From positions 1-12,579 of the forward strand of contig CAJGCH010000058.1 in NCBI GenBank assembly GCA_904501845.1: a DNA stretch of 12,579 nucleotides, given 5' to 3'. This document shows, piece by piece, positions 1 to 6,277 of this stretch. Each line of letters starts with the position of its first letter. Positions within the stretch are counted from its first letter, which is position 1. A program made the position numbers and the translations under genes. The stretch is from an uncultured Bacillaceae bacterium. Its GTDB lineage: Bacteria > Bacillota > Bacilli > Bacillales > Pradoshiaceae. The notes under the pieces were generated by a model. It did not search any database and was not told the DNA's origin. It saw only the letters and a list, made by a program, of their open reading frames with translations.

Positions 1-341
1 ATGCTGACCTGGGCTTTGATGTCGATATGGGACCGTTGTTCCAAACGCCTGAAGAAACGGCAAAGCAAGCAATTGAGAATGACGTGCATGTGATTGGCAT
101 GAGCTCTCTTGCCGGCGGGCACAAAACCTTGCTTCCGCAGCTTAAGCAGGAATTAGAGCGGCTTGGCCGGGATGATATTCTCATTATTGCTGGCGGTGTC
201 ATTCCTAAACAGGATTATGATTATCTGCTTAGAAATGGAGCGGCCGCAATCTTTGGACCTGGAACAGTTATCCCGGATGCAGCCGTAACCATCATGGAGG
301 AAATCTATAAAAGGCTCGGCTATGAGGAAGTGTCCGATTGA
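1..341 (+). CDS. scpA: Methylmalonyl-CoA mutase, C-terminal B12-binding domain (partial, 5' end outside window)
   Basis: Reading from base 3, the frame is open to the TGA at 339-341 and gives the last 112 residues of a longer protein. It begins with ADLGFDVDMGPLFQTPEE and continues with VIGMSSLAGGH and IIAGGVIP. This is the second part of the cobalamin-binding Rossmann domain of the adenosylcobalamin-dependent methylmalonyl-CoA mutase large subunit. The cobalt-ligating DxHxxG motif should lie just upstream of the window. The enzyme interconverts (R)-methylmalonyl-CoA and succinyl-CoA, the last step of propionyl-CoA use. The stop codon overlaps the start of meaB by one base, so the two are almost certainly translationally coupled. 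The symbol is the usual one for the catalytic subunit (mutB and mcmA are also used). A stand-alone B12-binding subunit is a less likely alternative. Confidence 0.92.
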   Translation, partial: ADLGFDVDMGPLFQTPEETAKQAIENDVHVIGMSSLAGGHKTLLPQLKQELERLGRDDILIIAGGVIPKQDYDYLLRNGAAAIFGPGTVIPDAAVTIMEEIYKRLGYEEVSD

Positions 342-1372
342 TGGATAGGAAGGAAAGAAGGCGATTTAAGCGAAAAGAGCCATTAAACCTTCAAGTGACC
401 GATATAGCTGCGCGGCTGCAAGAGGGTCAGGCAAGTGCTCTCTCAAAGGCGATTACCCTTGTTGAGAGCAGACAAAAGGACCATCGGCGGTCCGCTCAGG
501 CCATCCTTGCTGAGGTGCTGCCCAATACTGGAGATGCCGTGCGAATCGGCATCTCGGGTGTCCCAGGGGCCGGGAAGAGCACCTTCATTGAAAGCTTCGG
601 CTTATACCTTTGCAGTCTCGGGCATAAGGTCGCTGTTTTGGCGATCGACCCAAGCTCACCGGTAAGCGGAGGCAGTATTTTAGGGGATAAGACGAGAATG
701 GAAAAGCTCTCCCGCCATCCGAATGCCTTCATCCGGCCGACCCCGTCTGAGGGGGAATTTGGCGGAGTCCACCGAAAGACGAGAGAAAGCTTGCTTTTAT
801 GCGAGGCGGCGGGGTACTCAGTCATCATTGTTGAAACGGTTGGTGTCGGTCAAAGTGAAGCAGAAGTGAGGGACATGGTCGATTTCTTCTTGCTTCTAGC
901 CTTGACGGGGGCAGGAGATGAACTGCAAGGGATGAAGAAGGGGATTCTTGAACTCGTTGATGCTATCGCTGTCAACAAGGCTGATGGAGACAATTTAGAG
1001 AGGGCTTTAAGCGCAAAGGAGGAGTACAGCCGGGTGACGATGGGCATAACCCCAGCGACCTCTGGATGGAACATTGCGACCTTGACCTGTTCGGCCCTTT
1101 ATCAAGAAGGGCTTGAGGATATTTGGAAGCTCGTCTTATCCTTTGCGGATGAGACGAGGCAATCAGGTGTGTTTGACTGCAGGCGAAGAAATCAAGCGGG
1201 CAAATGGCTTCAGGCTGAAGTGAGGCGGGCTTTGGTTGAACGTTTCATGAAAGATGGAGATGTTCAGGCTTCTCTAAAACTGCTGGAGGAAAGGGTAAGG
1301 GAAGGGACGGCTCTGCCTTCCATGGCAGCCCATGAGCTTATTGACGTTTATTTTTCTCTAAACAAGAAGTAA
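341..1372 (+). CDS. meaB: Methylmalonyl-CoA mutase-associated GTPase MeaB (ArgK/MeaB family)
   Basis: G3E-family P-loop GTPase of 343 residues, the usual size. Visible motifs are Walker A GVPGAGKST (73-81), the AIDPSSP strand (101-107), GDKTRM (115-120), the switch segment ETVGVGQSE (165-173) and the base-specificity motif NKAD (212-215). MeaB binds methylmalonyl-CoA mutase, gates loading of adenosylcobalamin and helps eject damaged cofactor. The mutase gene directly upstream, overlapping by one base, supports this role over the old name arginine kinase (ArgK). I chose the ATG at 341; a TTG at 338 would add one residue. GAGGAAG (324-330) is a plausible ribosome binding site 10 bases before the ATG. 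No frameshift or missing motif was seen. Confidence 0.95.
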   Translation: MDRKERRRFKRKEPLNLQVTDIAARLQEGQASALSKAITLVESRQKDHRRSAQAILAEVLPNTGDAVRIGISGVPGAGKSTFIESFGLYLCSLGHKVAVLAIDPSSPVSGGSILGDKTRMEKLSRHPNAFIRPTPSEGEFGGVHRKTRESLLLCEAAGYSVIIVETVGVGQSEAEVRDMVDFFLLLALTGAGDELQGMKKGILELVDAIAVNKADGDNLERALSAKEEYSRVTMGITPATSGWNIATLTCSALYQEGLEDIWKLVLSFADETRQSGVFDCRRRNQAGKWLQAEVRRALVERFMKDGDVQASLKLLEERVREGTALPSMAAHELIDVYFSLNKK

Positions 1373-1386
1373 AATAAGAATGTCAG

Positions 1387-1416
1387 AAAAAAAGGATGGC
1401 AGTCGCTGCCATCCTT
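1387..1416 (-). terminator. Rho-independent terminator, efficient only on the minus strand
   Basis: An 11-bp perfect stem (AAGGATGGCAG at 1392-1402 with CTGCCATCCTT at 1406-1416) closes a 3-base loop. On the + strand, where it follows meaB, the stem is followed by CAAAC and has no U-tract. Read on the minus strand it is followed by seven T's (A's at 1387-1393 on the + strand), a textbook terminator. It may slow + transcripts, but its orientation suits a minus-strand RNA. The hairpin is certain from sequence; its use is inferred. Confidence 0.7.
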
Positions 1417-1451
1417 CAAACAAGGGAGTATAGGGATAAAACTTAATTACC
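1387..1451 (-). ncRNA. Candidate sigma-B-type small RNA (about 60-65 nt)
   Basis: No family is recognised; this is inferred from layout. A sigma-B-like promoter (1458-1485, minus) would start RNA near 1450-1451, and a U-tailed minus-strand terminator would end it near 1387. The transcript would have an AU-rich 5' part with two unpaired UCCC motifs (minus strand, 1436-1433 and 1427-1424; the second sits in ACUCCCUUG) followed by the terminator stem. C-rich single-stranded motifs of this kind act as Shine-Dalgarno-pairing seeds in known Firmicutes small RNAs such as RoxS/RsaE and FsrA. No convincing reading frame lies inside. It falls between the meaB stop and the brxB start, so it would be antisense only to untranslated mRNA. 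Confidence 0.38.
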
Positions 1452-1457
1452 AGAAAT

Positions 1458-1485
1458 TTACCCTCTGGAACAAGATGGTAAACCT
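1458..1485 (-). promoter_or_regulatory. Sigma-B-like promoter, minus strand
   Basis: On the minus strand AGGTTTAC (1485-1478) is followed, after 14 bases, by GGGTAA (1463-1458). The sigma-B consensus is about GTTTAA, 13-15 bases, then GGGTAT or GGGTAA, so only the last two -35 positions depart from it. No gene follows on this strand, only the terminator at 1387-1416. The same bases form an inverted repeat, TTTACC (1457-1462) and GGTAAA (1477-1482), so an operator for a dimeric regulator is the main alternative. Confidence 0.42.
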
Positions 1486-1500
1486 GTAAGCTGGATTATT

Positions 1501-1528
1501 TTTTTAATTTACACTCCTCTGGTAAAAT
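1501..1528 (+). promoter_or_regulatory. Putative extended -10 promoter of brxB
   Basis: TGG-TAAAAT at 1520-1528 fits the extended -10 form (TGnTATAAT) used by sigma-A in Bacillus. The -35 is weak (TTTTTA at 1501-1506, spacing 16), as is common with a TG extension. Transcription would start near 1535, leaving a leader of about 28 bases. The nearby 8-base inverted repeat TTACCAGA (1447-1454) and TCTGGTAA (1518-1525) brackets the region and overlaps this -10. Confidence 0.45.
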
Positions 1529-1562
1529 AAAGAAAAAAGACCGGAAAGGAAGATTAAACAGC

Positions 1563-2000
1563 ATGAGCATGGATTTCAATTTGTTTATGAATGATGTTGT
1601 CCGCCAAGCAAGGCAGGAAATACAGAATGCTGGGTATAAAGAGCTTAAAACGGCAGAAGAGGTTGAAGAAGCCTTAGAGGCAAAGGGAACGACGCTCGTG
1701 ATGGTCAACTCTGTTTGCGGATGTGCAGGAGGCATCGCTCGTCCAGCAGCCTATCATGCGGTGAATTATGACAAACGGCCTGATCATCTTGTAACGGTAT
1801 TCGCCGGCCAAGATAAAGAAGCAACAGCACGAGCACGTGAATATTTCACGGGTTATCCGCCATCCTCTCCATCATTTGCCTTATTAAAGGATGGAAAGAT
1901 CATCAAGATGATAGAAAGACATGAAATAGAAGGTCATGAGCCAATGCAGGTCATTTCTGCCTTGCAGAATGCATTTGATGAATATTGCGAAGAATTCTGA
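1563..2000 (+). CDS. brxB: Bacilliredoxin BrxB (YqiW/YphP family)
   Basis: The 145-residue product matches the normal length and start of Bacillus YqiW. It carries the family motif VNSVCGCAGGIARPAA at about 48-63, with the CGC active site at Cys52 and Cys54, and the conserved blocks TVFAGQDKEATA, EYFTGYPPSSPS and RHEIEGHE. Bacilliredoxins are cytosolic thioredoxin-fold proteins that remove bacillithiol from S-bacillithiolated proteins after oxidative or hypochlorite stress. A further cysteine, Cys142, lies near the C-terminus. The ATG at 1563 follows AAGGAAG (1546-1552) at 10 bases; the second in-frame ATG at 1569 is too far from it. The gene has its own promoter and terminator, so it seems monocistronic. 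Confidence 0.94.
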   Translation: MSMDFNLFMNDVVRQARQEIQNAGYKELKTAEEVEEALEAKGTTLVMVNSVCGCAGGIARPAAYHAVNYDKRPDHLVTVFAGQDKEATARAREYFTGYPPSSPSFALLKDGKIIKMIERHEIEGHEPMQVISALQNAFDEYCEEF

Positions 2001-2011
2001 GCCATCAATAG

Positions 2012-2044
2012 CCAGTGTCCCTTTTGGGGGGCACTGGTTTTTTT
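2012..2044 (+). terminator. Rho-independent terminator after brxB
   Basis: Stem CCAGTGTCCC (2012-2021) pairs with GGGGCACTGG (2028-2037), with one G-T wobble and a 6-base loop, followed by seven T's (2038-2044). It lies 12 bases after the brxB stop. Confidence 0.9.
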
Positions 2045-2047
2045 ATG

Positions 2048-2067
2048 GATAGACAGGTCTGTTTATC
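2048..2067. repeat. Short inverted repeat between brxB and the ABC transporter operon
   Basis: GATAGACAG (2048-2056) and CTGTTTATC (2059-2067) are inverted copies with one mismatch and a 2-base centre. A 2-base loop is too small for a good RNA hairpin, so a protein-binding dyad is the likelier reading. No regulator can be named. It lies about 160 bases upstream of the transporter promoter. The rest of 2045-2331 is AT-rich, with no supported gene and no recognisable T-box or riboswitch core. Confidence 0.3.
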
Positions 2068-2227
2068 GATATCATTTTATGCATAGATTTTGAATATTAG
2101 CTGGTTAAAATGAGGAAAAATTTAAACAGAATGAATATACAGATAATAAGTGATCGCCGTCCGATTGTATTTCTTTTAGTAATTTAGGAGAAATATCAAA
2201 TCAGATGAAACCAATAATTTTTCTGTT

Positions 2228-2257
2228 TTAAAATTCATTTTGTTGTATATATATAAT
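2228..2257 (+). promoter_or_regulatory. Putative sigma-A promoter of the amino-acid ABC transporter operon
   Basis: A perfect -10 TATAAT (2252-2257) stands 18 bases after a 4-of-6 -35, TTAAAA (2228-2233). It lies about 75 bases upstream of the lipoprotein start, in an A/T-rich tract. ATTCAT (2233-2238), an ARG-box-like half site, overlaps the -35 and spacer, and another half, ATGAATA, is at 2131-2137. Arginine-repressor control is possible but not shown. Confidence 0.45.
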
Positions 2258-2331
2258 TTTTATGGTTTAATAGTTTTTATGTAAAGCAGAGAAGCAGCAT
2301 GGAACTTATAAACATTATGGGGGAAAGACAA

Positions 2332-3120
2332 ATGAAAAAGTGGCTACTTAGTTTATTGACTGTCGTATTCGCAGGGGTTTTATTAAGTGCTTGCGGCAGC
2401 AGCGAAGAATCTGGCAGTGACGGCTCAAGCGATAAAAAGGTGTTGAAAATGGCGACTTCCGCCGATTACAAGCCTTTTGAATATATTGATACGGCTAAGA
2501 GTGAAGAAATTATCGGATTTGATGTTGATTTAGCTAAGACTGTGGCTGAGAAGCTAGGCTATGAGCTGCAGGTTTCTGACATGGACTTTGGCGGATTGAT
2601 TACCGCATTGAAAAATGGACAGGCTGATCTCGTGTTGGCTGGAATGACACCAACAGAAAAACGGGAAGAGAGCGTTGATTTCTCAGATATTTATTATACA
2701 TCGAAGCATATGGTTGTAACAGCAAAGGACAGTAATATCACTTCAGCTGAGGATCTTAAAGGAGCGACAGTTGGCGTGCAAATGGGCTCTATCCAGGAAA
2801 CGACTGCTGATGAACTTGCTAAAACGATTGATATGAAAGTAGAGGACCGGAACCGAATTCCTGAGCTTGTACAGGAGATCAAATCAGGACGTTTTGATGC
2901 TGCTATTATTGAAGATATGGTAGCAGAGGGGTATCTTGCCAAGAATGATGACTTGAGCGGCTTTGTGCTAGAACAAAGTGAAGAAGAAGTCGGTTATGCG
3001 ATGGCATTCCCTAAAGGAAGCGAATTACGCGACCAATTCAACAAAGAGCTTCAAGCAATGAAGGAGAGCGGAGAGCTGCAAGAATTAGTCGTGAAGTGGT
3101 TTGACACAGACGCTGAATAA
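2332..3120 (+). CDS. artP: Amino-acid ABC transporter substrate-binding lipoprotein (ArtP/YqiX-like)
   Basis: Periplasmic-binding-protein type II (SBP_bac_3) family, 262 residues from the ATG at 2332. The N-terminus is a lipoprotein signal: MKKW, a hydrophobic stretch, then lipobox LSAC with the lipidated Cys21. A Ser/Gly-rich linker precedes the domain. Typical blocks are ADYKPFEYID, IIGFDVDLAKTVAEKLG, the GMTPTEKREESVDFSD hinge segment, and VGVQMGSIQE. The protein would capture a polar amino acid at the outer membrane face and pass it to the permease encoded next. Position and similarity to YqiX suggest arginine, but specificity cannot be read from sequence. An upstream in-frame ATG at 2299 would add 11 residues before the signal peptide; GGGGG at 2319-2323 and the MKKW start favour 2332. 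Confidence 0.92.
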   Translation: MKKWLLSLLTVVFAGVLLSACGSSEESGSDGSSDKKVLKMATSADYKPFEYIDTAKSEEIIGFDVDLAKTVAEKLGYELQVSDMDFGGLITALKNGQADLVLAGMTPTEKREESVDFSDIYYTSKHMVVTAKDSNITSAEDLKGATVGVQMGSIQETTADELAKTIDMKVEDRNRIPELVQEIKSGRFDAAIIEDMVAEGYLAKNDDLSGFVLEQSEEEVGYAMAFPKGSELRDQFNKELQAMKESGELQELVVKWFDTDAE

Positions 3121-3122
3121 GT

Positions 3123-3177
3123 TGGATGGAAAATCCCAGAAGGCTCGATCCTTCTGGAATTTTTCTTTTTTCATCCA
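3123..3177 (+). other. Two-level hairpin between the binding-protein and permease genes
   Basis: An inner 8-bp stem, CCAGAAGG (3136-3143) with CCTTCTGG (3150-3157) and loop CTCGAT, is followed by a T-rich tract (3160-3171). That resembles an attenuating terminator. An outer stem can also form: TGGATG (3123-3128) pairs with CATCCA (3172-3177), extended by the A-run 3130-3133 against T's. This would sequester the U-tract. Either form fits the common pattern in which the binding protein is made in excess over the membrane components, by partial termination or by 3'-end protection of its mRNA. Confidence 0.65.
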
Positions 3178-3227
3178 TTTTCAGTTTCCTGAGACTGATC
3201 AATAATTGAAGAAGGAGAACCTGCATT

Positions 3228-3884
3228 ATGAATTTAGACTTTACCGGGATTATCCCGTCGATGCCTTATATTTTGGAAGGGGTGAAAATCACCCTACAAA
3301 TCGCAGCCCTTGCAGCTGTTTTCGGTTTTATTCTAGGGACCTTGCTTGCCCTTTGTAAAATTTCTAAGCTTAAGGTCCTGATTTGGCTGGCTGATTTCTA
3401 CACCAGCATTTTCCGCGGCACACCGCTTGTGCTACAATTGATGATTATTTATTTTGCATCACCGCAATTATTTGGATTTCAGATTGAAGGATATTGGGCA
3501 GCTGTCTTATCATTCTCTCTGAATTCCGGTGCTTATATTTCGGAAGTCATCCGCGGCGGAATCTTGGCTGTTGATAAAGGACAGAGGGAAGCTGCAATGG
3601 CACTAGGAGTGCCTTATACGAGTATGATGGCAAACATTATTTTGCCGCAGGCATACAAAAATATCCTCCCAGCCCTGATGAATGAATTTATTACCTTGAC
3701 CAAGGAATCTGCCATTGTGACAACGATTGGCGTTATGGATATTATGAGAAGAGCCTACCAGGTAGGCGGAGAGACATTCCAATACCTTGAGCCTCTATTG
3801 TTCGCGGGTCTCATCTATTACGTCCTCGTCATGATTCTTACGTTTATTGGAAAAATGGTTGAAAAGAGGTTGCAGCATTCATGA
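3228..3884 (+). CDS. artQ: Amino-acid ABC transporter permease (ArtQ/YqiY-like, HisMQ family)
   Basis: A 218-residue integral membrane protein with about five hydrophobic helices (roughly 15-43, 50-78, 88-107, 150-170 and 188-210). The cytoplasmic coupling loop EAAMALGVPY (121-130), followed by IILPQA, is the EAA motif that contacts the ATPase. IFRGTPLVLQL at 61-71 is the conserved HisM/Q-type segment. With only one permease gene in the operon it probably acts as a homodimer. The ATG at 3228 follows GAAGGAGAA at a normal distance. The gene overlaps the ATPase gene by four bases (ATGA), which couples their translation. Substrate is inferred from context only. Confidence 0.93.
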   Translation: MNLDFTGIIPSMPYILEGVKITLQIAALAAVFGFILGTLLALCKISKLKVLIWLADFYTSIFRGTPLVLQLMIIYFASPQLFGFQIEGYWAAVLSFSLNSGAYISEVIRGGILAVDKGQREAAMALGVPYTSMMANIILPQAYKNILPALMNEFITLTKESAIVTTIGVMDIMRRAYQVGGETFQYLEPLLFAGLIYYVLVMILTFIGKMVEKRLQHS

Positions 3885-4603
3885 TTAAAGTAGAGAATCT
3901 ACAAAAGAACTTTGGTAAATTAGAGGTATTAAAAGGCATCACGACAGAAATCAAGGAAGGGGAAGTGATTGCGGTCATCGGTCCCTCTGGTTCTGGAAAA
4001 TCGACATTCCTGCGCTGTTTGAATCTGATGGAAACGCCAACTGGCGGGTCTGTTTGGATTAAGGGACAGGAAATTACGGCGCCGAAAACGAATGTCCTCG
4101 CTATGCGTCAAAATGTCGGAATGGTATTCCAGCATTTCAATCTGTTTCCTCATAAGACCGTTCTCGAAAATGTGACGTATGCACCGGTGAAAGTGAAGAA
4201 GATGAATAAGGATGAAGCGAAGAAGGAGGCAATGGATATTCTTGCTAAGGTTGGCATGGCAGAGAAAGCAAATGAATATCCTGGCCAGCTGTCCGGCGGG
4301 CAAAAGCAGCGGGTCGCAATCGCACGCGCTCTCGCTATGAAACCGGAAATCATGCTGTTTGACGAACCGACTTCAGCTCTTGATCCTGAGATGGTTAAAG
4401 AAGTGCTTGAAGTTATGAAGTCATTAGCAATTTCAGGAATGACTATGGCGATTGTTACGCATGAGATGGGTTTCGCGAAGGAAGTCGCGGACAGGGTACT
4501 GTTTCTTGATGGCGGTGTAATCGTAGAAGACAGCGCTCCAGAGCTATTCTTTACCTCTCCTAAATCACAGCGCGCGAAAGAGTTCTTGCAGAAAGTATTA
4601 TAA
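3881..4603 (+). CDS. artR: Amino-acid ABC transporter ATP-binding protein (ArtR/YqiZ-like)
   Basis: A 240-residue polar-amino-acid type ABC ATPase with every key motif: Walker A GPSGSGKST (34-42), Q-loop Gln84 in MVFQHFNLF, signature LSGGQ (137-141), Walker B IMLFDEP (157-163) with catalytic Glu162, D-loop SALD (165-168) and switch His194 in IVTHEMGFA. The FNLFPHKTVLENV stretch after the Q-loop is typical of HisP/GlnQ-type subunits. As a cytoplasmic dimer it would power import by the ArtQ permease. It is the last gene of the operon: a strong terminator follows 17 bases after the stop. Confidence 0.95.
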   Translation: MIKVENLQKNFGKLEVLKGITTEIKEGEVIAVIGPSGSGKSTFLRCLNLMETPTGGSVWIKGQEITAPKTNVLAMRQNVGMVFQHFNLFPHKTVLENVTYAPVKVKKMNKDEAKKEAMDILAKVGMAEKANEYPGQLSGGQKQRVAIARALAMKPEIMLFDEPTSALDPEMVKEVLEVMKSLAISGMTMAIVTHEMGFAKEVADRVLFLDGGVIVEDSAPELFFTSPKSQRAKEFLQKVL

Positions 4604-4620
4604 ATAGCCTATTCTTAAGA

Positions 4621-4652
4621 AAGATATTCTGATGTTCAGAATATCTTTTTTT
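4621..4652 (+). terminator. Rho-independent terminator of the ABC transporter operon
   Basis: An 11-bp perfect stem, AAGATATTCTG (4621-4631) with CAGAATATCTT (4637-4647), loop ATGTT, continuing into a T run to 4652. It ends 30 bases before the next start codon, so the downstream gene needs either readthrough or a promoter overlapping this element. Confidence 0.9.
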
Positions 4653-4682
4653 GGGTACATTACTTATCGGGGTGATACATAA

Positions 4683-5657
4683 ATGTTCAAAATCGGCTAT
4701 CGAACGATAAAAACAGCTATTGGGACACCAGTGGCTATTTATATAGCACAATTAATTGGCCTCCATAGCTTTGCTTCTGCAGGAATTATTACCATTTTAT
4801 GCATCCAGCGCACAAAGAAGAAATCGCTCAGGGCAGCATGGGATCGCTTTGTCGCCTGTTTAATCGCAATGGCCTATTCCTATCTGTTCTTTGAATGGAT
4901 TGCCTACACGCCGCCTGTGATTGGATTAATGCTTCTATTTTTCATTCCTACTACGGTCGCACTGAAGGTTTCCGGCGGTATTGTGACAAGCTCCGTAATT
5001 ATCTTGCATTTATATGCATCTAACTCTATTACGATGGACACCTTGCTGAATGAGTTATGCCTCGTGGTAATAGGAATCAGCGTGGCCTTTCTAGTGAATT
5101 TCTACATGCCAAGCATGGACCAGGAGCTCGTTGAGTATAAGAATAAAATCGAGAATTTATACAGGATTATATTGAAGGAATTGAGTGAATACCTGGTAAC
5201 TGGCAATAGCATTTGGACAGGCAAGGAAATCATCGAGGCGGATAATGCCATTAAAAAGGCTGTCTATTATGCCGCTCTCGATCTTGAAAACCATATTACC
5301 GGGAGTGAGGATTCCTATTATCATTACTTCAAGCTAAGAGAGAGGCAGCTAGCCATCTTAAAGAGAATTCTACCGCTTGCTGGAAAGATGGATTTGTCTG
5401 AACATGAGGGCAGCCGTGAGATTGGAGAATTCATCGGTCATTTGAGCGATAATGTCCATCACCGGAACACGACAGAAGAACATATCAAACAGCTTGAGGA
5501 GCTGCTTGAGAATTTGAAGAAGAAGGAAATACCATCGAACTTCGAGGAGTTTGAGCGACGCGCTGCCCTTTTTCAATTAGGGAAGGAACTGAAGGATTAT
5601 TTGGTCATTAAGAGTACGGTGAAGCCATTGCCATTTACGAAAGTTAAAGAGGGATGA
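4683..5657 (+). CDS. yqjA: Aromatic acid exporter family membrane protein (YqjA-like)
   Basis: A 324-residue protein with the layout of the Bacillus YqjA/ArAE_1 family (FUSC-like). Hydrophobic segments fill about 10-42, 54-71, 76-93, 97-112 and 122-141. A long, charged, mostly helical cytoplasmic C-terminal half follows (about 145-324), probably with coiled-coil character around 255-275 (EEHIKQLEELLENLKKKE). Family members are proposed to export aromatic carboxylic acids, but the transported compound is not known for this branch. The ATG at 4683 follows GGGGTGAT at 6 bases. The gene starts just after a strong terminator; a weak sigma-B-like pair (GTTCAG, 13 bases, GGGTAC at 4634-4658) is the only promoter-like signal seen. 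The L,D-transpeptidase gene lies 47 bases downstream without a visible terminator, so the two may be cotranscribed. Confidence 0.85.
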   Translation: MFKIGYRTIKTAIGTPVAIYIAQLIGLHSFASAGIITILCIQRTKKKSLRAAWDRFVACLIAMAYSYLFFEWIAYTPPVIGLMLLFFIPTTVALKVSGGIVTSSVIILHLYASNSITMDTLLNELCLVVIGISVAFLVNFYMPSMDQELVEYKNKIENLYRIILKELSEYLVTGNSIWTGKEIIEADNAIKKAVYYAALDLENHITGSEDSYYHYFKLRERQLAILKRILPLAGKMDLSEHEGSREIGEFIGHLSDNVHHRNTTEEHIKQLEELLENLKKKEIPSNFEEFERRAALFQLGKELKDYLVIKSTVKPLPFTKVKEG

Positions 5658-5704
5658 ATAAGTGGTTTAAGCTGGTCAGATACTAGGAAAAAAGGTGATA
5701 CTCT

Positions 5705-6229
5705 ATGAACTGGCTTTCACTCTTGTTCATCATTCATGCAATCTCGCCAATCTGGCCTCTTGGCCAAAATCCTCTTCCTGGCGATCCGTTTATCATCATT
5801 AATCTACAAACGAATGAACTGTATTATTATGAGGAAGAACAGGAATTGCTGCATTTCCCAGTGGCAACAGGAAGGGAAAAAGGGGATACTCCGGAAGGAT
5901 TGTATACCATCGTAACTAAATTCACAGACCCGGAATACTCCTCCAAACGAATTCCGGCAGAAAACCCCCGTAATCCATTAGGTTCAAGATGGATGGGGAT
6001 AGACGCACGAGAGACGAATGGCCGGGTATACGGCATTCACGGAACCAATAGAGAAGACTCAATCGGCAAGCATCTCTCTGGGGGCTGCATCCGTATGAAA
6101 AATGAAGATGTAGAGCGACTATTTGCGCATGTACCTCTTGGCACTAAGGTGTATATCTATGCGGGAGATGAGCCGCCTCTTACATTTGCTATTCAATATG
6201 GCGCCGTTCGCCAAGCATCACAGCCTTGA
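5705..6229 (+). CDS. yqjB: Small L,D-transpeptidase (YkuD domain, YqjB-like)
   Basis: A 174-residue protein with a single YkuD domain at about 28-152. The catalytic signature is complete: His112 in GIHGTN and Cys128 in SGGCIRMKN. GREKGDTPEG (57-66), WMGID and VPLGTKVYIY are also typical. The N-terminal 18 residues are hydrophobic, indicating a signal peptide or membrane anchor, so the enzyme acts outside the membrane. L,D-transpeptidases make 3-3 cross-links in peptidoglycan or attach other amines to it. There is no LysM domain, unlike B. subtilis YkuD, so wall targeting must come from elsewhere. The ATG at 5705 follows AAAGGTGAT at 5 bases. A shared terminator separates it from the convergent miniprotein gene. 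Confidence 0.9.
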   Translation: MNWLSLLFIIHAISPIWPLGQNPLPGDPFIIINLQTNELYYYEEEQELLHFPVATGREKGDTPEGLYTIVTKFTDPEYSSKRIPAENPRNPLGSRWMGIDARETNGRVYGIHGTNREDSIGKHLSGGCIRMKNEDVERLFAHVPLGTKVYIYAGDEPPLTFAIQYGAVRQASQP

Positions 6230-6240
6230 TTTAAGATGAT

Positions 6241-6269
6241 AAAACACCAGCCTTTCAGCTGGTGTTTTT
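6241..6269. terminator. Bidirectional terminator between converging genes
   Basis: An 11-bp stem, AAAACACCAGC (6241-6251) with GCTGGTGTTTT (6258-6268) and loop CTTTCA. The A's and T's at the stem ends give a T-rich tail in both directions. It serves the transpeptidase on the + strand, 12 bases after its stop, and the miniprotein gene on the minus strand, 9 bases after its stop. Confidence 0.9.
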
Positions 6270-6277
6270 CTCTGGTC

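Noticed and set aside
2205..2231. Eight-codon frame (MKPIIFLF) in the leader of the ABC transporter operon, considered as a leader peptide
   Set aside because: The upstream AGGAG is too far away, the frame has no run of a regulatory amino acid, and it lies mostly upstream of the predicted promoter.
2045..2331. T-box or amino-acid riboswitch ahead of the transporter operon
   Set aside because: No T-box core sequence, no conserved riboswitch junctions and no terminator/antiterminator pair were seen; the predicted leader is only about 70 bases.
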